A stretch of 64,000 nucleotides of DNA from Ipomoea triloba (GCF_003576645.1 NC_044918.1:21631468-21695467), one strand, 5' to 3'. Positions 11,220 to 23,396 are shown, numbered from the stretch's first letter. The notes: generated from the letters alone by a model not told the origin. Made by a program: numbers and translations.

Positions 11220-12796
11220 TTGTGAGAACTATTTTTCCAATAAAAATACAATTAGTTAGTACCATTATTAGAAATGAGATACGATTGTGACAAAAATACT
11301 ATTGTCATTCATGTTGTCACTTTTGTGATGAAATTGTTACAAATATTTGTGACGCTCTATAATTCAATAACAAAAATTACTAAATTGCAACAAATAAGTT
11401 CACTATCACTTATTTTACTAATTTGCCACATCAATTTTTTGAAAATAAAAATATATATGTTTAATGCTAACAACATATTAGAAAAGATTTAAAATAAATT
11501 AACCACAGTCGGGCTTTGGGCTCTTATTTGATATTATTTTTAGTAGTTAAATATAATTTTTTTTCATATAAAAGTCTTAATGAATTAATATGATATTAGA
11601 ATTGATTAAATTGATTTTGTTTCCTGATGGGAGAATAAAAAGAATTAAAGAAAAAAGAAATCAAGAAAAAGGGTAAAAACAATTAAAGAAATTAAAAGAA
11701 ACGTATTGGAGCAGAAGGAAAGAAAGGGAATGAAGGCACGACAAGAGGAAATAATAAAAGGGGAAAAATGAAGTGGCAAAGGGCCGAAGGGGATACGATA
11801 GAAAGTAAATTAAGAGAAGGATACGGCCGGCAGAGAGAAAGAAAAGAGAAGAGCGGCGGCAGTGGAAGAATGATAGGAGCGGATGATGCAACGATCGAAA
11901 TCTTTTGTATCGGTTGGTTCTTTTAATTTCTATTTGAATTTCTGTAATTCTTAATTATTTTGCTATCAATCACTAATTACGAGTAGCTAGGGTTTTAGAT
12001 TTTCAACTCCATGTTAATTATTTATTGGTTATAGCATAAGTATAATTAATTTGGATGCATACTTATTAATTATTCTTGTGATTCGTTATTATATGATTTC
12101 TTGCTCGTTTCGCTGGATTCCATTTGAGTAGCAATTAGGTGCTTACGAACCATCTAGAGAAATGTTGTTTGTTATAGGGTTAGGTTGTCTACTTAGACTA
12201 CCAATTAGGTTTAACTAGCGTCATTTGTCACTTTTAAGTACTTACGACAACAAATAGGTTTATATATCGGACCAAAGCGAAAAGAAATAAAAATAATATT
12301 GAAAATCAAGAGATCAAATAAGTTAGTGGTACAAATTCTATTGTACAAATTGCATGAGATGGTAAAGTAAAATTTTCGTTACTAAAAATTAAATTCATGT
12401 TATTTTATCCACAAAATTTTCAATTAATTATTATTATTTTTTGTCTTTATTCTCTATTTTACAGAAAGACAGAGATTCTAATGAATGACCCGATGTTAAA
12501 GTTTGGAAGGCATAAAAAAAAAAGTCTAATGGAACTTGATCTGTTCCAAATAGAGAGGAAATCTTGGTGTGAAATTAATTATAGTCATATAAATGTTGTG
12601 ACCTTTCTTTAATTAATTTACTCAATTATTAATATCTATCTTAATTGCATAATAAACTTCAAGAAGATGGAGAAGGGAAGAATAAACAAAAGATTTCAAT
12701 TGCACCTCTACCACTTGTTGAGCATTTTGATTTGATAAACAAAAGTTATCTATCTTCTCATTCTTGTGGTCTCGTTGGATGAATTGAAGTCGAAAC
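11220..12796. other. Unit-1-specific spacer downstream of ABCC copy A, possibly an LTR relic
   Basis: Beyond about 12745 the sequence no longer matches unit 2. A purine-rich stretch (11640-11890) is followed by a region with TAGGGTTTTAGATTTTC, reminiscent of plant LTR 5' ends, but no paired termini or target duplication could be located. It should contain the 3' UTR of copy A, next to 12797. No gene is supported. Confidence 0.4.
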
Positions 12797-15700
12797 TCAC
12801 CGTGATTGTGCTGACTGGTAATGAGACCAATACTCCTTCACTAGTTGTCCATACAATGAACCTTCTTTCTTCATCAACTTCATCGGTTCATCATATTCTA
12901 CCAGTTTCCCTGTAAATTACAAACTAGAATATGAGGTCATAAGATAATTGCTTGAACCTTTGAAGGAAAAGTGGAGGCATGGGTTGGGTTATCTATCTCA
13001 CCGTCGCTGATGGCAAGAACCATTGTACAATCCATAACTGTGGGTATTCTATGGGCAACCGTGATCACAGTACAATCCGCGAATTCTGTTCTGATTGTTT
13101 TTTGCAGAATCATGTCTGTGGCGTTGTCAATTGATGCAGTGGCTTCATCCAGCACCAAAATCTTGCTTTTCCTTAACAAAGCGCGACCAAGACAGAACAA
13201 TTGTCTTTGTCCCATACTCCAGTTTGATCCGTCTTCCAAAACTGATGAAACAAATTCTTTCTTGTTACTAAAAACCATGCATGTTAAGAGTTACACGTTG
13301 AAAAAAAAAAAAGAAGAACATATGCGTTTATAAGCCCTGAGTTATACTTGCTAATTGATTGGAGTTAATCTTACTGCTTTCCTGAGTGAGGCATATACTA
13401 TACAACAAAACTTACCCAAGGAATCGAGTCCTTTACCCTTCTCCTTCACGGCTTCCTTTAGCTGGCACTTCTCAAGAACCTTATGAATAGAACACATGGT
13501 TTATTAAAGATGGAAGAAAAAAAAAACTTTAAAATACTGAGTTGAAATCTTGGCTATATATACCTCCCATATTTGGTTGTCAGTATGTTGAGAGAGGGGG
13601 TCTAGATTGTATCGCACTGTTCCATTAAAAAGAGTAGGATCTTGTGGTATAACCCCGAAGCGAGACCTCAAATCATGGAGCCCGATCTTAAATATGTCGA
13701 TTCCGTCCACCACAATCCTACCGCCTGCTGGTTCAATCAGGCGAAAGAGAGCACCAATAAGCGTAGTCTTCCCGCTCCCAGTCCTGCCTACAATGCCAAT
13801 CTTGTGCCCTCCTTCAAAGGTGCAATTTATCCCCCGCAGAACAAGCGGGGTATCTTCCCTATACCGAATCTGTTTTCCATATCACTCATCACTATGCAAT
13901 GCTATGGGAATCCTTGCTTGTATTTATGCAAAATAACAAGGAATGAATTTTACTTGCAAGTCTTGAATCTCCACTTTACCTCTAGTCGGCCAATTCACTG
14001 GAGGGCGATTCTTTTCAAGGATCTCGGGAGCTTCACTTGGTACATGCATATACTGCTTTAGTCTTTCCACTGAAATGATATAGTTTGCGATGGTGCACTG
14101 GTTCTGGATGGAATTGACAAGGGACGTATTTAGCGATAGACCATAAGATAATGCCATCCCAATGAACCCTGCAACGTTATGGAAGATTTTTAGAAAACAA
14201 TTTTTTTAAGAGCCCATACTTAAAGTTAAAGTTAGGCAGGAAACCTGAGCTAAAAGTCCCGGGAGGAAGCAAAACCATGCAAAGTGCAGATGAGGCAAGA
14301 ATAGTCGCACTGATTGTTTCTAGCCTTTGAATCAACCACTCGTTTGCTGCGAAGTTGTAGAAAAAGGGGCTAGCATTAACATCAACTAACTCGAGATTCT
14401 TCACGAAGAATCTATCCTCCTGTTTAAACGCCCTAATTGTCATCGCTCCAGCAATAGATTCGGCTAGATGGCTTGCCACAAACGATTTGGTAGTCCCATT
14501 AATACGCATCAATTCTTTGGCAGATGAAAAGTAGTATCTCTGTTGTCCGAGCAACTTATCAGTTCATGTGAAATAGATAAAAGAAATCTAAGCCCTACAA
14601 TGGTGAAATTATTACCTGTAATTGAATGGCGAGATAAACCATTGGTATGGAGACAAACAAGACTTGCCAGGTAACAATGGCTAGCACTGTAAGATTAGAA
14701 TAGAAGTTTATGGCTTTTCCAAATGCAAATATCAAGTTAAACGGAACATCCAGATCAACAATACTCAAATCTATCGATACCTGCAATGATTATGAAAAGA
14801 TTAATAAACATATGCAAAAGGAAGGGATAATGAGTTTATCTCCTTGACATACTTATAAACAAAAAACATACCCGACTTAGTATCCTTCCTAGTGGTATGG
14901 AGTCATAAAATGACATTGGTGCACGAAAGAGAGAGGTTAAAAGTTGTGAGAACAAAGAGCGCGATGATTGCACACCCAGAGTAACCGTCGTTAGAGATCT
15001 AGTCAGCAAGAATACCACTGAGGCGACACCAATTAGCAAGTAAACCGCAATTAGCTTCAAAGTACTAACTTGAGAATTTTCAACATTTGCGGCCATCCAC
15101 GAGTTTTGTAATACCTGGCCAATCACAAATATAATGTGTGACAAAACTGTGATGGAAAAGAACAGGTAGCCCTTGTTCTGACTTAGATACTGCAAATAAG
15201 GCTTAAGTCCGGTGTCCCCCAATTCTCTCTCTTCTTTCTTAATCAGTTGATCACCAATAGAGTCCCTAGTTTGTTTGTCGAGTTGTGTCTTTCCGATTTC
15301 TCTTGTAGATCTTTTGCTCCTTTGCAAAGAAGTAACCTCAGCAAGCCTTTTAGAACCCACAGTTTCTTTGTGTGCCGCAACCAACTCCTGAAATTCTTTG
15401 CTCGAGGCCAATAACTGTTGATAGGAAGCCGCTTGTAAAATTTCTCCATCTGACATCAACTGAGGAAAGAAAAAGATAAAAAAAAAAGTGTCACTGTTTG
15501 TTTCATCAAAAACTAAATTAGAAAGAGAAATGAGGCAAAGATGAACAAACCAGGACAATATCAACTGCAGGAAGAAAATCAACTTGATGGGTCACAAGCA
15601 AGACAATCTTCCCCAAGAGAGCTCCCATGACGTATTCGTACAAAAGGCTCAAATCAGCTTTCAAATATAAATGAAAAACTAAAACATTAAGAATACTCAG

Positions 15701-18226
15701 AAGGATCACAAAGTAATCACATTGAATAGGTTGGTAGCAGTATGTGCATCAACAGCACTGAAAGGATCATCTAATAGATAGATGTCAGCATCTTGGTATA
15801 GAGCACGGGCAAGTTGGATCCGTTGCTTCTGACCGCCACTAAGATTAACTCCTCTTTCTCCTATTTCAGTAAGATCCCCATAAGGTAGTAACTCAAGATC
15901 CTTTATTAGCGAGCACTTCTCCAAGGTTTCCTGGTATCTCTGGCTATCCATTGAAGAACCAAATAGAATATTATCCCTAAAGGTTCCTGTCTGAATCCAT
16001 GCTGATTGAGAAACATATGCAATTTTTCCATATACCTCAACCTGTTAAGGTACATAGGATGGTTGTGTTATCAAGAGTAAAGTTCTCAGATCTATAGAAG
16101 GCAAACAAAATCTATTAAAGAATATTTTAGACCAAAAGGAATTACCTATACAATATACTGATATTGTAAAAGATATAAGAAGTAGAACTTACAATTCCTT
16201 GGATGCTTGGAACTTCTCCTAGAATCGCTGCCAGAAGAGTTGATTTCCCCGAGCCAACCTCCCCACATATAGCAACCTTGTCACCAGGGCGAACCTCCAA
16301 ATTGATGTTTTGAAGTGTAGGTTTCAGTGGATTTTCTTCCCAAGAAAGATTGGCTGACCTCAGACATATGGCAAAAGTTGCAACATTTTTCACAATATGC
16401 TTCTGTCTCACATTTGCATTATCCAACTCGGGTGCTCCGAGAAACTTGGCAATTCTTACAAATGAAACTTTAGCTTGAATCACTACACCGATAACATCAG
16501 GAATTGTTCTTATAGGATCCTGAACCAAGCGAAGAGTTGCTACAAAGGTGAAGACATTGCTTGCACGCAATGGAACTCCAAGAAAGTAGCAAGCTCCAAA
16601 TGTAGCGGTTGATACCAATACAGGTGAGGACCAAAATAGAAAGCTATTATATGCTTTGCGCATCTGAACAGCCGATAACCACTTCTCTTCTACTTTCCTC
16701 ATATTCTCGATGACGCTTTTGAAATGAGTTTCCCATGCATACAATTTCAGAACCTTCATATTCACAAGAGCTTCTGACATGGCCTTAAGCCTCTCATCTT
16801 GTTCATCCATTAACTTGGATTGAAACTTGTGCTGCAATTTTGCGAGGGGAGCATTGCAGAGCACAGTTAGTATTATTACTACCAAGGATGCAAAAGTTGC
16901 CGGCCCTACTGCTTGAAAGAGAATTGCAAGTGCAAAGCATAGTTGAAGGCTTGTGGTCCATGTTTGATGCAACCAAAACGGGAACTCTCCAATGCGATAG
17001 GCATCCACAGTGACATAGTTCATAATCTCACCATTAGAATGTGTTAGCTTGGCAGCATTGGATAATCGCATTTGCTTCTTATATATGGCGGCTGTAAGTA
17101 ATGACCTCACTTTTAACCCAATTAGTCTGCATCTGAAGTACCATTGCCTTTGCGACAAAGATTCTAAGCACTTTGCAATGAAGAACAGTACAGCCAATAT
17201 GTAGCCCTCATTTTTAAAACTTGCATTTCCTTCGGCAACCTCTATGAAGGCATTAAGAATCATAGGACCAGCAGAAATCATAATAATTTTCAGCAGCGCA
17301 AAAAATCCTGACACAAAGAGCTCATTCTGGTGGCACAAGATTAGTGTCCTCAGGATTGAAGGTTGGGACAAAGGATCCCGTTGTTTTTGTTTGTTCAATA
17401 ACTCCATAAACATCAAGTAACATGACTCTGCCTTATCCTGTTCGCGCAATTTGGGAATGTCGTTATCCTCAAGAGTTTTCGCCCTCCCAAGTCTCATCAA
17501 CGGATTCAACCACCAGAAAGTCATTGTGCTCAAAGTCCCCGCTTCAGCAAACTTACTGACTGATCCTACATGATCAATCTTGTTGCTTCCATTGGTAGTA
17601 CCATTTAAAGGAGCATAAAGCTCATTTTCACTAAATCTAAAGCCTTTGTAAGTGCATAAGAGCAATAAACTTGCTCCTATGACATACAATACATCTAAAG
17701 CTATCTTAACAGATGCTTCTTTGTGAACAATAGCAATAGTGAGAGAGAAACAACAAGAAATTCCAGCAAAACCCAAGGCAAGAATGGTGAAAAGCTTGAG
17801 TGAGGTTTGTGAAAAATATTTTCCACGAAGGGTGACAGTTAAACTCAATAATAACCATGCAATCCCATGAAACAACATTAGTAACCACCAATGCATAGGC
17901 AACATGCTTTGGGTTCTCCTAACTTCCTCTTCTAAAATCCAAATTCCCAATGACAAATATATCACACCCACTAAACCATTAAAGATGGCACAGATCAATT
18001 GCAAACGACTAATGCCAATGCCACGAGAGCTCATAGGTTTTAATGTGGACTTGAAGAGCACAACAAATAGAAGCACAAGCAAAAGAATAACATCAAAACA
18101 TATCATCAACATGTTATGGATACAGGAGGAAGGATGAGTAACGAACACCAAATCAGCAACACAGGGCTTCCCATTCTGATCTGTACAACCCGATGCGCCA
18201 CAGAAAATAGACCAAAGCTTCTCCAT
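12797..18226 (-). CDS. ABCC10: ABC transporter C family member 10-like (MRP type), copy A; probable splice defect
   Basis: Full-length ABCC exporter: ATP-driven transport of anionic or conjugated compounds across an endomembrane is typical of the family; the actual substrate is unknown. Exons on the minus strand, 5' to 3': 18226-16193, 16041-15721, 15637-15551, 15459-14872, 14780-14616, 14539-14245, 14168-13954, 13869-13564, 13479-13416, 13241-13002, 12909-12797 (1475 codons plus TGA). The N-terminal TMD0-like hydrophobic region begins [22 protein letters not shown]1 has Walker [10 protein letters not shown] (~655), LSGGQ (~745), Walker B IYLLDD (~765) and His loop VTHQ (~802). NBD2 has GRTGSGKTT (~1263), signature SMGQR (~1367) and ILVLDE (~1386). 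All introns are GT-AG except intron 2 (15638-15720), which ends in AC instead of AG. Exon 3 also differs from copy B (GALLGKI against GALSGKT). Either a rare GT-AC intron is used, or the copy makes aberrant transcripts. Confidence 0.93.
15638..15639 (-). other. Mutated splice acceptor of intron 2 in ABCC copy A
   Basis: The minus strand reads TTTTGTAC|GAATACGTC, where copy B reads TTTTGTAG|GAATATGTC at 35682-35690. The changed base is 15638. Retaining the 83-nt intron reaches a stop after four codons (VITL*). Skipping the 87-nt exon 3 stays in frame but removes 29 residues, including the NBD1 His loop. The nearest alternative AG dinucleotides shift the frame. Confidence 0.85.
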
Positions 18227-18589
18227 CTCCTATTAACCTTTCCCTGCAAATCCCTTTCATAGCAATCAAAGCATTCATGTCAGCAAGAAAATAAACTTCT
18301 GAAAAATAAGCTAAACAGCTCTAGTAGAAAAATGAATATTTAACAGAACATGAGCAACTTAAAATAAAAATAAAATAAAAAAAGAAAAACATATACAGAA
18401 AGAAGAAAATTGCAACAAGTTATGCTGCCTTGTGTATGATCAGTGAAGTTCACTAGAAATCGTAGTTTACAATAGAACCCTTTGACCAGAGACCAGACAG
18501 ATCAAAGTTGCTCAAATTCAGCAAGTCCAGTGAGAAGCATATACTAAAGAAAGCAAGAAACTTTTGCATTTTTATATAGCCGTTTCTTG

Positions 18590-19030
18590 ATTTTAAAAAG
18601 AGTTAATTCCATTTTTAGTCCTAAATTTATATGTGCCAATCCACTCTTATTCCTTTTTTTTTATTTAAAAAAAAACATCAACACTTTTGATCCTAGTATT
18701 ATTGTGACATAACCATTTTTGGTCCTCTATGAAAAAAACAATTTAAATTTCGTCAAATACAAAGGAATTTCAATCTTTAATTTTGTTTTTTTTTTTCAAA
18801 AAAAATAGATATAAAAAATATAGCAAGTCAACTTATTTTGTATAAAAAAGATCGAAATGTCGTTGTATTTAATGATATTTCAATGATTTTCTTGAGGGAT
18901 GACCAAAAATGATCATGCCACAATAATATTAAGACCAAATGAAGATGTTATGAACTTATGATAAAAAGAGTAAAAGTGAACTGTCACTATAAATCTAGGA
19001 TAAAAAAATATAATTAACACATTTTAAAAA
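18590..19030. mobile_element. MULE-like fold-back element inserted in the 5' region of ABCC copy A
   Basis: The element is 18600-19020, flanked by a perfect 10-bp target duplication ATTTTAAAAA (18590-18599 and 19021-19030). Its ends are GAGTTAATTCCATTTTTAGTCC-like inverted repeats with long complementary arms. The matching site in copy B (about 38632-38645) is empty, so it inserted after the duplication. It lies within the presumed 5'UTR intron. Confidence 0.85.
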
Positions 19031-19333
19031 TTACATCAACGGTCATTGCAGGAATAAAAAATAAAAAAACAGAGAAAAGATGCAGAGAACTATACTTATT
19101 TTTTTTTTCCTTGTCTTAATAGGCAATTGATATAGAAGCCAAATATAGAAGTGATGAGAATAAGATCCACTTATAAATTGTAATGTAAACAGAGAGCATT
19201 ATAAGATGGTAACCAAAAGCGAGATCCAAGACAGCAGCCATAAACATTAAAAAATGATAGCATATGACAGACATCCTACGCTCGACCAGTAAAATAGTAG
19301 CGAAACCTGGCAGAAGTCCGATAATACATCAGA

Positions 19334-19733
19334 GAGTTAATTCTATTTTTATCTTAGATTTATATTCCGCAGGTGATAATCCACTTTTAGTCATTTTTTA
19401 TTAAAACATTCTCATTTGGTCCTAGTATTATTGTGGTATGACCAATTTTGGTACTTCATCAACAAAATCGTTAAAATATCGTTAAATACAAAGACATTTC
19501 AATCTTTTCTATACAAAGTATGTTAAACTACTATATTTTTTATGTTTATTTTTTTTAAAACATTCATAATTAAAGACTAAAATGTCCTTGTATTTAAGGA
19601 TATTTAAACTGATTTGTTTATAAAGAATTAAAAATGGTCATGTTACAATAATATTAGGACCAAAAGTAAATATTCTAATAAAAAAAAACTGTCACCTATA
19701 AATCTAGCCTAAGACAAAAAATAGAATTAACTC
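19334..19733. mobile_element. MULE-like fold-back element, second copy in the copy A leader region
   Basis: The ends are GAGTTAATTCTATTTTTAT and ATAGAATTAACTC. Complementary internal arms carry the GTCCTAGTATTATTGTGG / CAATAATATTAGGACC pair. The flanks ACATCAGA and AAATCAAA look like a degraded target duplication. It is absent from copy B, which reads straight through at about 38930. Confidence 0.7.
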
Positions 19734-20020
19734 CAAATCAAATGTCAGAAGACTAACCAGACGGGACAAGCGGCACCAGTCTCGGATGAAGATGGCAGTT
19801 CACCCTCACTAAACACTGGGATTTTCTCAAAGTCGCAACTTTTTGGCGTGAAAATTAAAAGTAGAACCCACAACCGGGCACTGTTTTATCCATGATTAGG
19901 GTGGTGGGTTGGGTTGGTTTTGGATATTCTGGAGCACATACAGCCCCAGACATATACGTCAGTGTATAAAATTGCGGCCGCCAATGGGAACTGAATGTGT
20001 GTGTGTTTATATGCATATGC

Positions 20021-20076
20021 ATATATAGAGGCGTTTGAGCTTGCGAAAGGAAGAGGAACGCGTCATCGCTCACGTC
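20021..20076 (-). promoter_or_regulatory. Putative core promoter of ABCC copy A
   Basis: On the minus strand there is a TATA box CTCTATATATGC (20021-20030), with an ACGTG core (GACGTGAGC, 20069-20076) about 45 bp upstream. Both are conserved at copy B (39282-39290 and 39331-39337). The start codon is ~1.8 kb downstream and a splice acceptor (TTTGCAG|GG) sits just before the ATG, so a long 5'UTR intron is likely. Confidence 0.45.
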
Positions 20077-20378
20077 TTCCCGGAATAAAGCAGAGTTGTC
20101 GTCTTCCTCGTGAGACGTATACAGATAGAACGCTTCCTCATGAGTTTTTTTAAATTGTAATGGAAATTTTAGTCTCCGTCGGGTCCATTATTGCATGTTT
20201 GGTTGGTTGCAATTTTGTTTCCTTACTTACCAATCTAATTCATTGCCATAATAAATTACTACGTATAATGTTTAGTTGGAAAGAATGGTAATTCATGCAC
20301 CTCTCTATGAAAATTTTAATTTGGTGGTAGCTAGAAAAGGAAAAAATAAAAATTACTATATTACCCTTTATTATGTTT

Positions 20379-20420
20379 TTGAATACTACTGACTCTATTA
20401 CAATGTAGTATTGTGTATAC
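20379..20420 (-). repeat. 3' fragment of SINE family 1
   Basis: TTGAATACTACTGACTC followed by TATTACAATGTAGTATT is the complement of the conserved SINE-1 3' end next to its A-tail. The body is missing. Confidence 0.5.
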
Positions 20421-20434
20421 ATTATAGTTGAAAA

Positions 20435-20806
20435 AATTGTTAGATGCTCGACGGGCGCCTAGCGCACTATGTATTTTTTTTATTTATAAATTTGTTTAAA
20501 TTTTTAAAAACTTGATAATTATAAACTATTTAATACTTTAATAGTTAATACTAAAATATTAAATATTAATTTAAAAATATCTAAAGTTTGACAATTTTAG
20601 GGTTATAACGATGTCATTTTGAATGGAGTAACCCATTTAAAAAAGAATATAACAATAGCTAATTAGCCGACTAGGCGATCTAGGAAGCCTATTCGGCCGC
20701 CTAGCCGACTAGACCACCAATTATGGTGATACGCTAGGCAGCCGGCGAGCGCCTAACGCCTAGGCGCCGATTAATCGGTGCCTAGGCGGAATTTTTGTAA
20801 CACTGG
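20435..20806. repeat. 'GCGCCTAGGCGC' inverted repeat element
   Basis: GC-rich ends (GACGGGCGCCTAGCGC on the left; GCCTAGGCGCCGATTAATCG near the right) flank an AT-rich centre, with repeated CCTAGGC-type words. This looks like a MITE, with no coding content. Confidence 0.45.
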
Positions 20807-20837
20807 TATACATACTTTCTATTTCTTAACCTATTAA

Positions 20838-20910
20838 AGTACAAATAGTCAATGCCATTATTGAGGTTCGAACCTGTAACCTCTCATTTGGGAAAGTCAC
20901 GGAGGTGCCC

Positions 20911-20912
<2 letters not shown>
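20838..20912 (-). repeat. tRNA-like B-box fragment (possible further SINE)
   Basis: On the minus strand GGTTACAGGTTCGAACCTC contains a canonical B box, next to the (TTA)n tract at 20913-20954. No cloverleaf with an anticodon arm can be drawn, so a tRNA gene is not called. Confidence 0.3.

Positions 20913-20954
<42 letters not shown>
20913..20954. repeat. (TTA)n microsatellite
   Basis: Perfect trinucleotide run. Confidence 0.9.
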
Positions 20955-20955
<1 letters not shown>

Positions 20956-21446
20956 ACAAAGGTATTTCAGTCTTTATACCACTTCTTTCCTTCCCATTCT
21001 CAATAATTCAATTTCTCCTTACCAAACAATGTTTGAATCCTAATTTTATTCTTTTCCCACCAAATTATAATTCTTTTCCTCCTAATTCATTCCTTTTATT
21101 TTAGTTGACAATGAAAATACTTCTTCTAACACTTTTTCTTTTCTTTTAAAAAAACAATTACCTTCTTTGGTTGAGGGAAATGAATTCTTCATTTTTTATT
21201 ATTGATATTTCCATACCTTTTTGGAATAAAAGATGTAAGATAAATTCTTATATTAGTCTAGCATATTTCTACTATGTAAGAGTATTTATAGTTTTAATAT
21301 TAATTATTATTAGCAATTTGTTTTCGCCCACTAAACAATATAATCAATATTTCATGTTTAGTTTGTTTTAAGCGTCTCAAAAGTATATATAACTCTAATT
21401 GATGGATAGGGTATTAGAGCGATGATGAGTCGGACCACTCTTTTGG

Positions 21447-22063
21447 GGCAATTTATATCGTGGATCAGGGTGCATATCGTACTAAAACGATGTCGTTTTA
21501 GTTATTTTAATTAACAATTTATTTTTTTTATAAATCATGTTTTCCGTTTCGGGCGGTCTATGTATTTGTGTTAATATTCTGTGTATTCTTTGAAGGCATT
21601 ATGTGTATTGTAGACTACGATTCTGTGTATTTATTTTAGGAGTACTTAAACATAGGTTGTGACGTGTTTTGTGTATTCGAATGTTAGGAGGATGATTTCT
21701 GCGTAGTTGTGTCAATATTCTGTGTATTCCCTCAAGTCATTCTGTGTATTCTAGACAAGGATTCTGTGTATTCATGTTAGTGGTACTTAAACACATGGGT
21801 GATGTGTTTGTGTATATTTGGTGTTTTCATTTTCTGTGTATTCTTTGAAGGCATTCTGTGTATTGTAGACTACGATTCTGTGTATTCATGTTAGGGGTAC
21901 TTAAACATAGGTTATGACGTGTTTTGTGTATTCGAATGTTAGAAGGATTATTTCTGTGTAGTTGTGTTAATATTCTGTGTATTCCCTGAAGTCATTCGCG
22001 TCCACTGTCCACTAACATTCGAAACGGCGTCGTTTCAGACCAGGATCACAATATAACGATTGG
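21447..22063. mobile_element. hAT-like nested-palindrome family element (copy P4)
   Basis: The left terminus is GGCAATTTATATCGTGG; the right terminus read inwards is CCAATCGTTATATTGTGA. Subterminal motifs are AAAACGATGTCGTTTTA near the left end and AAACGGCGTCGTTTC near the right. The interior is made of TCTGTGTATTC words, and a roughly 300-bp block occurs twice. The 8-bp flanks TCTTTTGG and TAGTTGGT do not match well, so the copy is probably old. Confidence 0.65.
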
Positions 22064-22171
22064 TAGTTGGTCAGATCGGAAAGCTCAAGACTAGACCGTG
22101 TAGACAATGAAATCTAAGTAGTAAAGTTAGGCCCATAAGGAGAGAGCCTATTGGCCCACAGTCTAGCATGA

Positions 22172-22804
22172 GGCAAATTATGTTGTGGACCCAGGTCCAC
22201 CTTGCAAGGTGGTCTTGGGTCCAAAACTACGTCGTTTTTGTCTCCTTTTTTTTTTTTTTTTTTAATTAGTAAACATATTGCTGAATATAGAGTTGTCAAA
22301 AAATGTGTGAATGTAGAGGTTTCAATGTGTGAATGTAGAGTATAGAAATCGTGAATGTAGATTTATGATTGTGTGAATGTAGAGTTGCCCAGAAATGTGT
22401 GAATGTGGAGGTTTCAAATTGTGAATATGGAGTATAGAAATCGTGAATGTAGAGTTATGCATGTGTGAATCTGTAATAGAGTTAAGAAGTTCTAGCAACT
22501 TGTAGCCCTGTAATGTGTGAATGTGGAGTTCTCAAGTTGTGAATATGGAGTATAGGACCTATGAATATAGAGTTTTGAATGTGTGAATGCATAACAGTGG
22601 TAATATAATTTCTAAACATATAATCCTGTAATGTGTGAATGTGGAGTTTACAATGTGTGAATGTGGAGTTTACAAATTGTGAATGTAGAGTATATGATAT
22701 GTGAATGTAGAGTATATGATATGTGAATGTAGAGTATATGATATGTGAATGTAGACCCAGGTCCACCTTGCAAGGTGGACCTGGATCCACGGCATAACAA
22801 CCCT
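22172..22804. mobile_element. hAT-like nested-palindrome family element (copy P2)
   Basis: A perfect 8-bp target duplication TAGCATGA lies at 22164-22171 and 22805-22812. The left terminus is GGCAAATTATGTTGTGG; the right terminus read inwards is AGGGTTGTTATGCCGTGG. Palindromes GTGGACCCAGGTCCAC and the central CCTTGCAAGG occur at both ends. The interior consists of TGTGAATGTAGAG/TGTGAATATGGAG words, as in P1, with three identical 23-bp units near 22675-22755. Confidence 0.85.
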
Positions 22805-22850
22805 TAGCATGAATAGAAACAGATTAGGAATTTATTCCTTTGACAAGGCG

Positions 22851-23286
22851 TTTGGTTGAGAGGAGGGAATTAGGGGGAAAAGAATTGTAATTCCGTAGAA
22901 TTGCAATTCAATGAATAAAGTTGGAATTGAAATTACAGTGTTTGGTATGTAGGAATAGCAGTATAGAGAATTGAAATGTAAGAAGCGACTGAATGTCTAA
23001 AATGCCTTTACGTAGTGTAGTAGTAGTAATAGTAATAATAATAATAATTTTTTCAAAAAAATAATAATAATTATTATTATTTCAAAATAATAATAATTCT
23101 TTCAATAATAATAATAATAAAATTATTTAAAAAAAAAACCATTGGGTATGAGAGGAGGGCAAATTTTTTTTACACTAACAGAATTGCCCATCCTCTCCAC
23201 CGAATTGCAATTTTCTCCAACCAAACGGTGTAATTCGGCATTGCAATTCCTTTACACCTAAATTCATCCCAACCAAACACCCCCTT
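22851..23286. mobile_element. MITE with GGCGTTTGGTTG termini
   Basis: The ends are AGGCGTTTGGTTG and CAACCAAACACCCCC. Both arms carry GGAATTGCAATTC-type complementary stretches, and a compound (TAA)n tract lies at 23025-23125. It is non-coding. Confidence 0.6.
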
Positions 23287-23324
23287 AAACATCTGGACAT
23301 ATGGATGACTGTGCTTAGACGCGC

Positions 23325-23326
<2 letters not shown>

Positions 23327-23391
<65 letters not shown>
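23327..23391. repeat. (AT)n microsatellite
   Basis: About 32 uninterrupted AT units. Confidence 0.95.

Positions 23392-23396
<5 letters not shown>

Noticed and set aside
11560..12620. Complete LTR retrotransposon
   Set aside because: LTR-like wording only; no paired TG...CA ends, primer site or target duplication found.
12971..14061. Plus-strand frames opposite the ABCC exons (also 33027-34136, 36234-37451)
   Set aside because: They are antisense shadows of conserved minus-strand exons; the same shadows occur in both copies.
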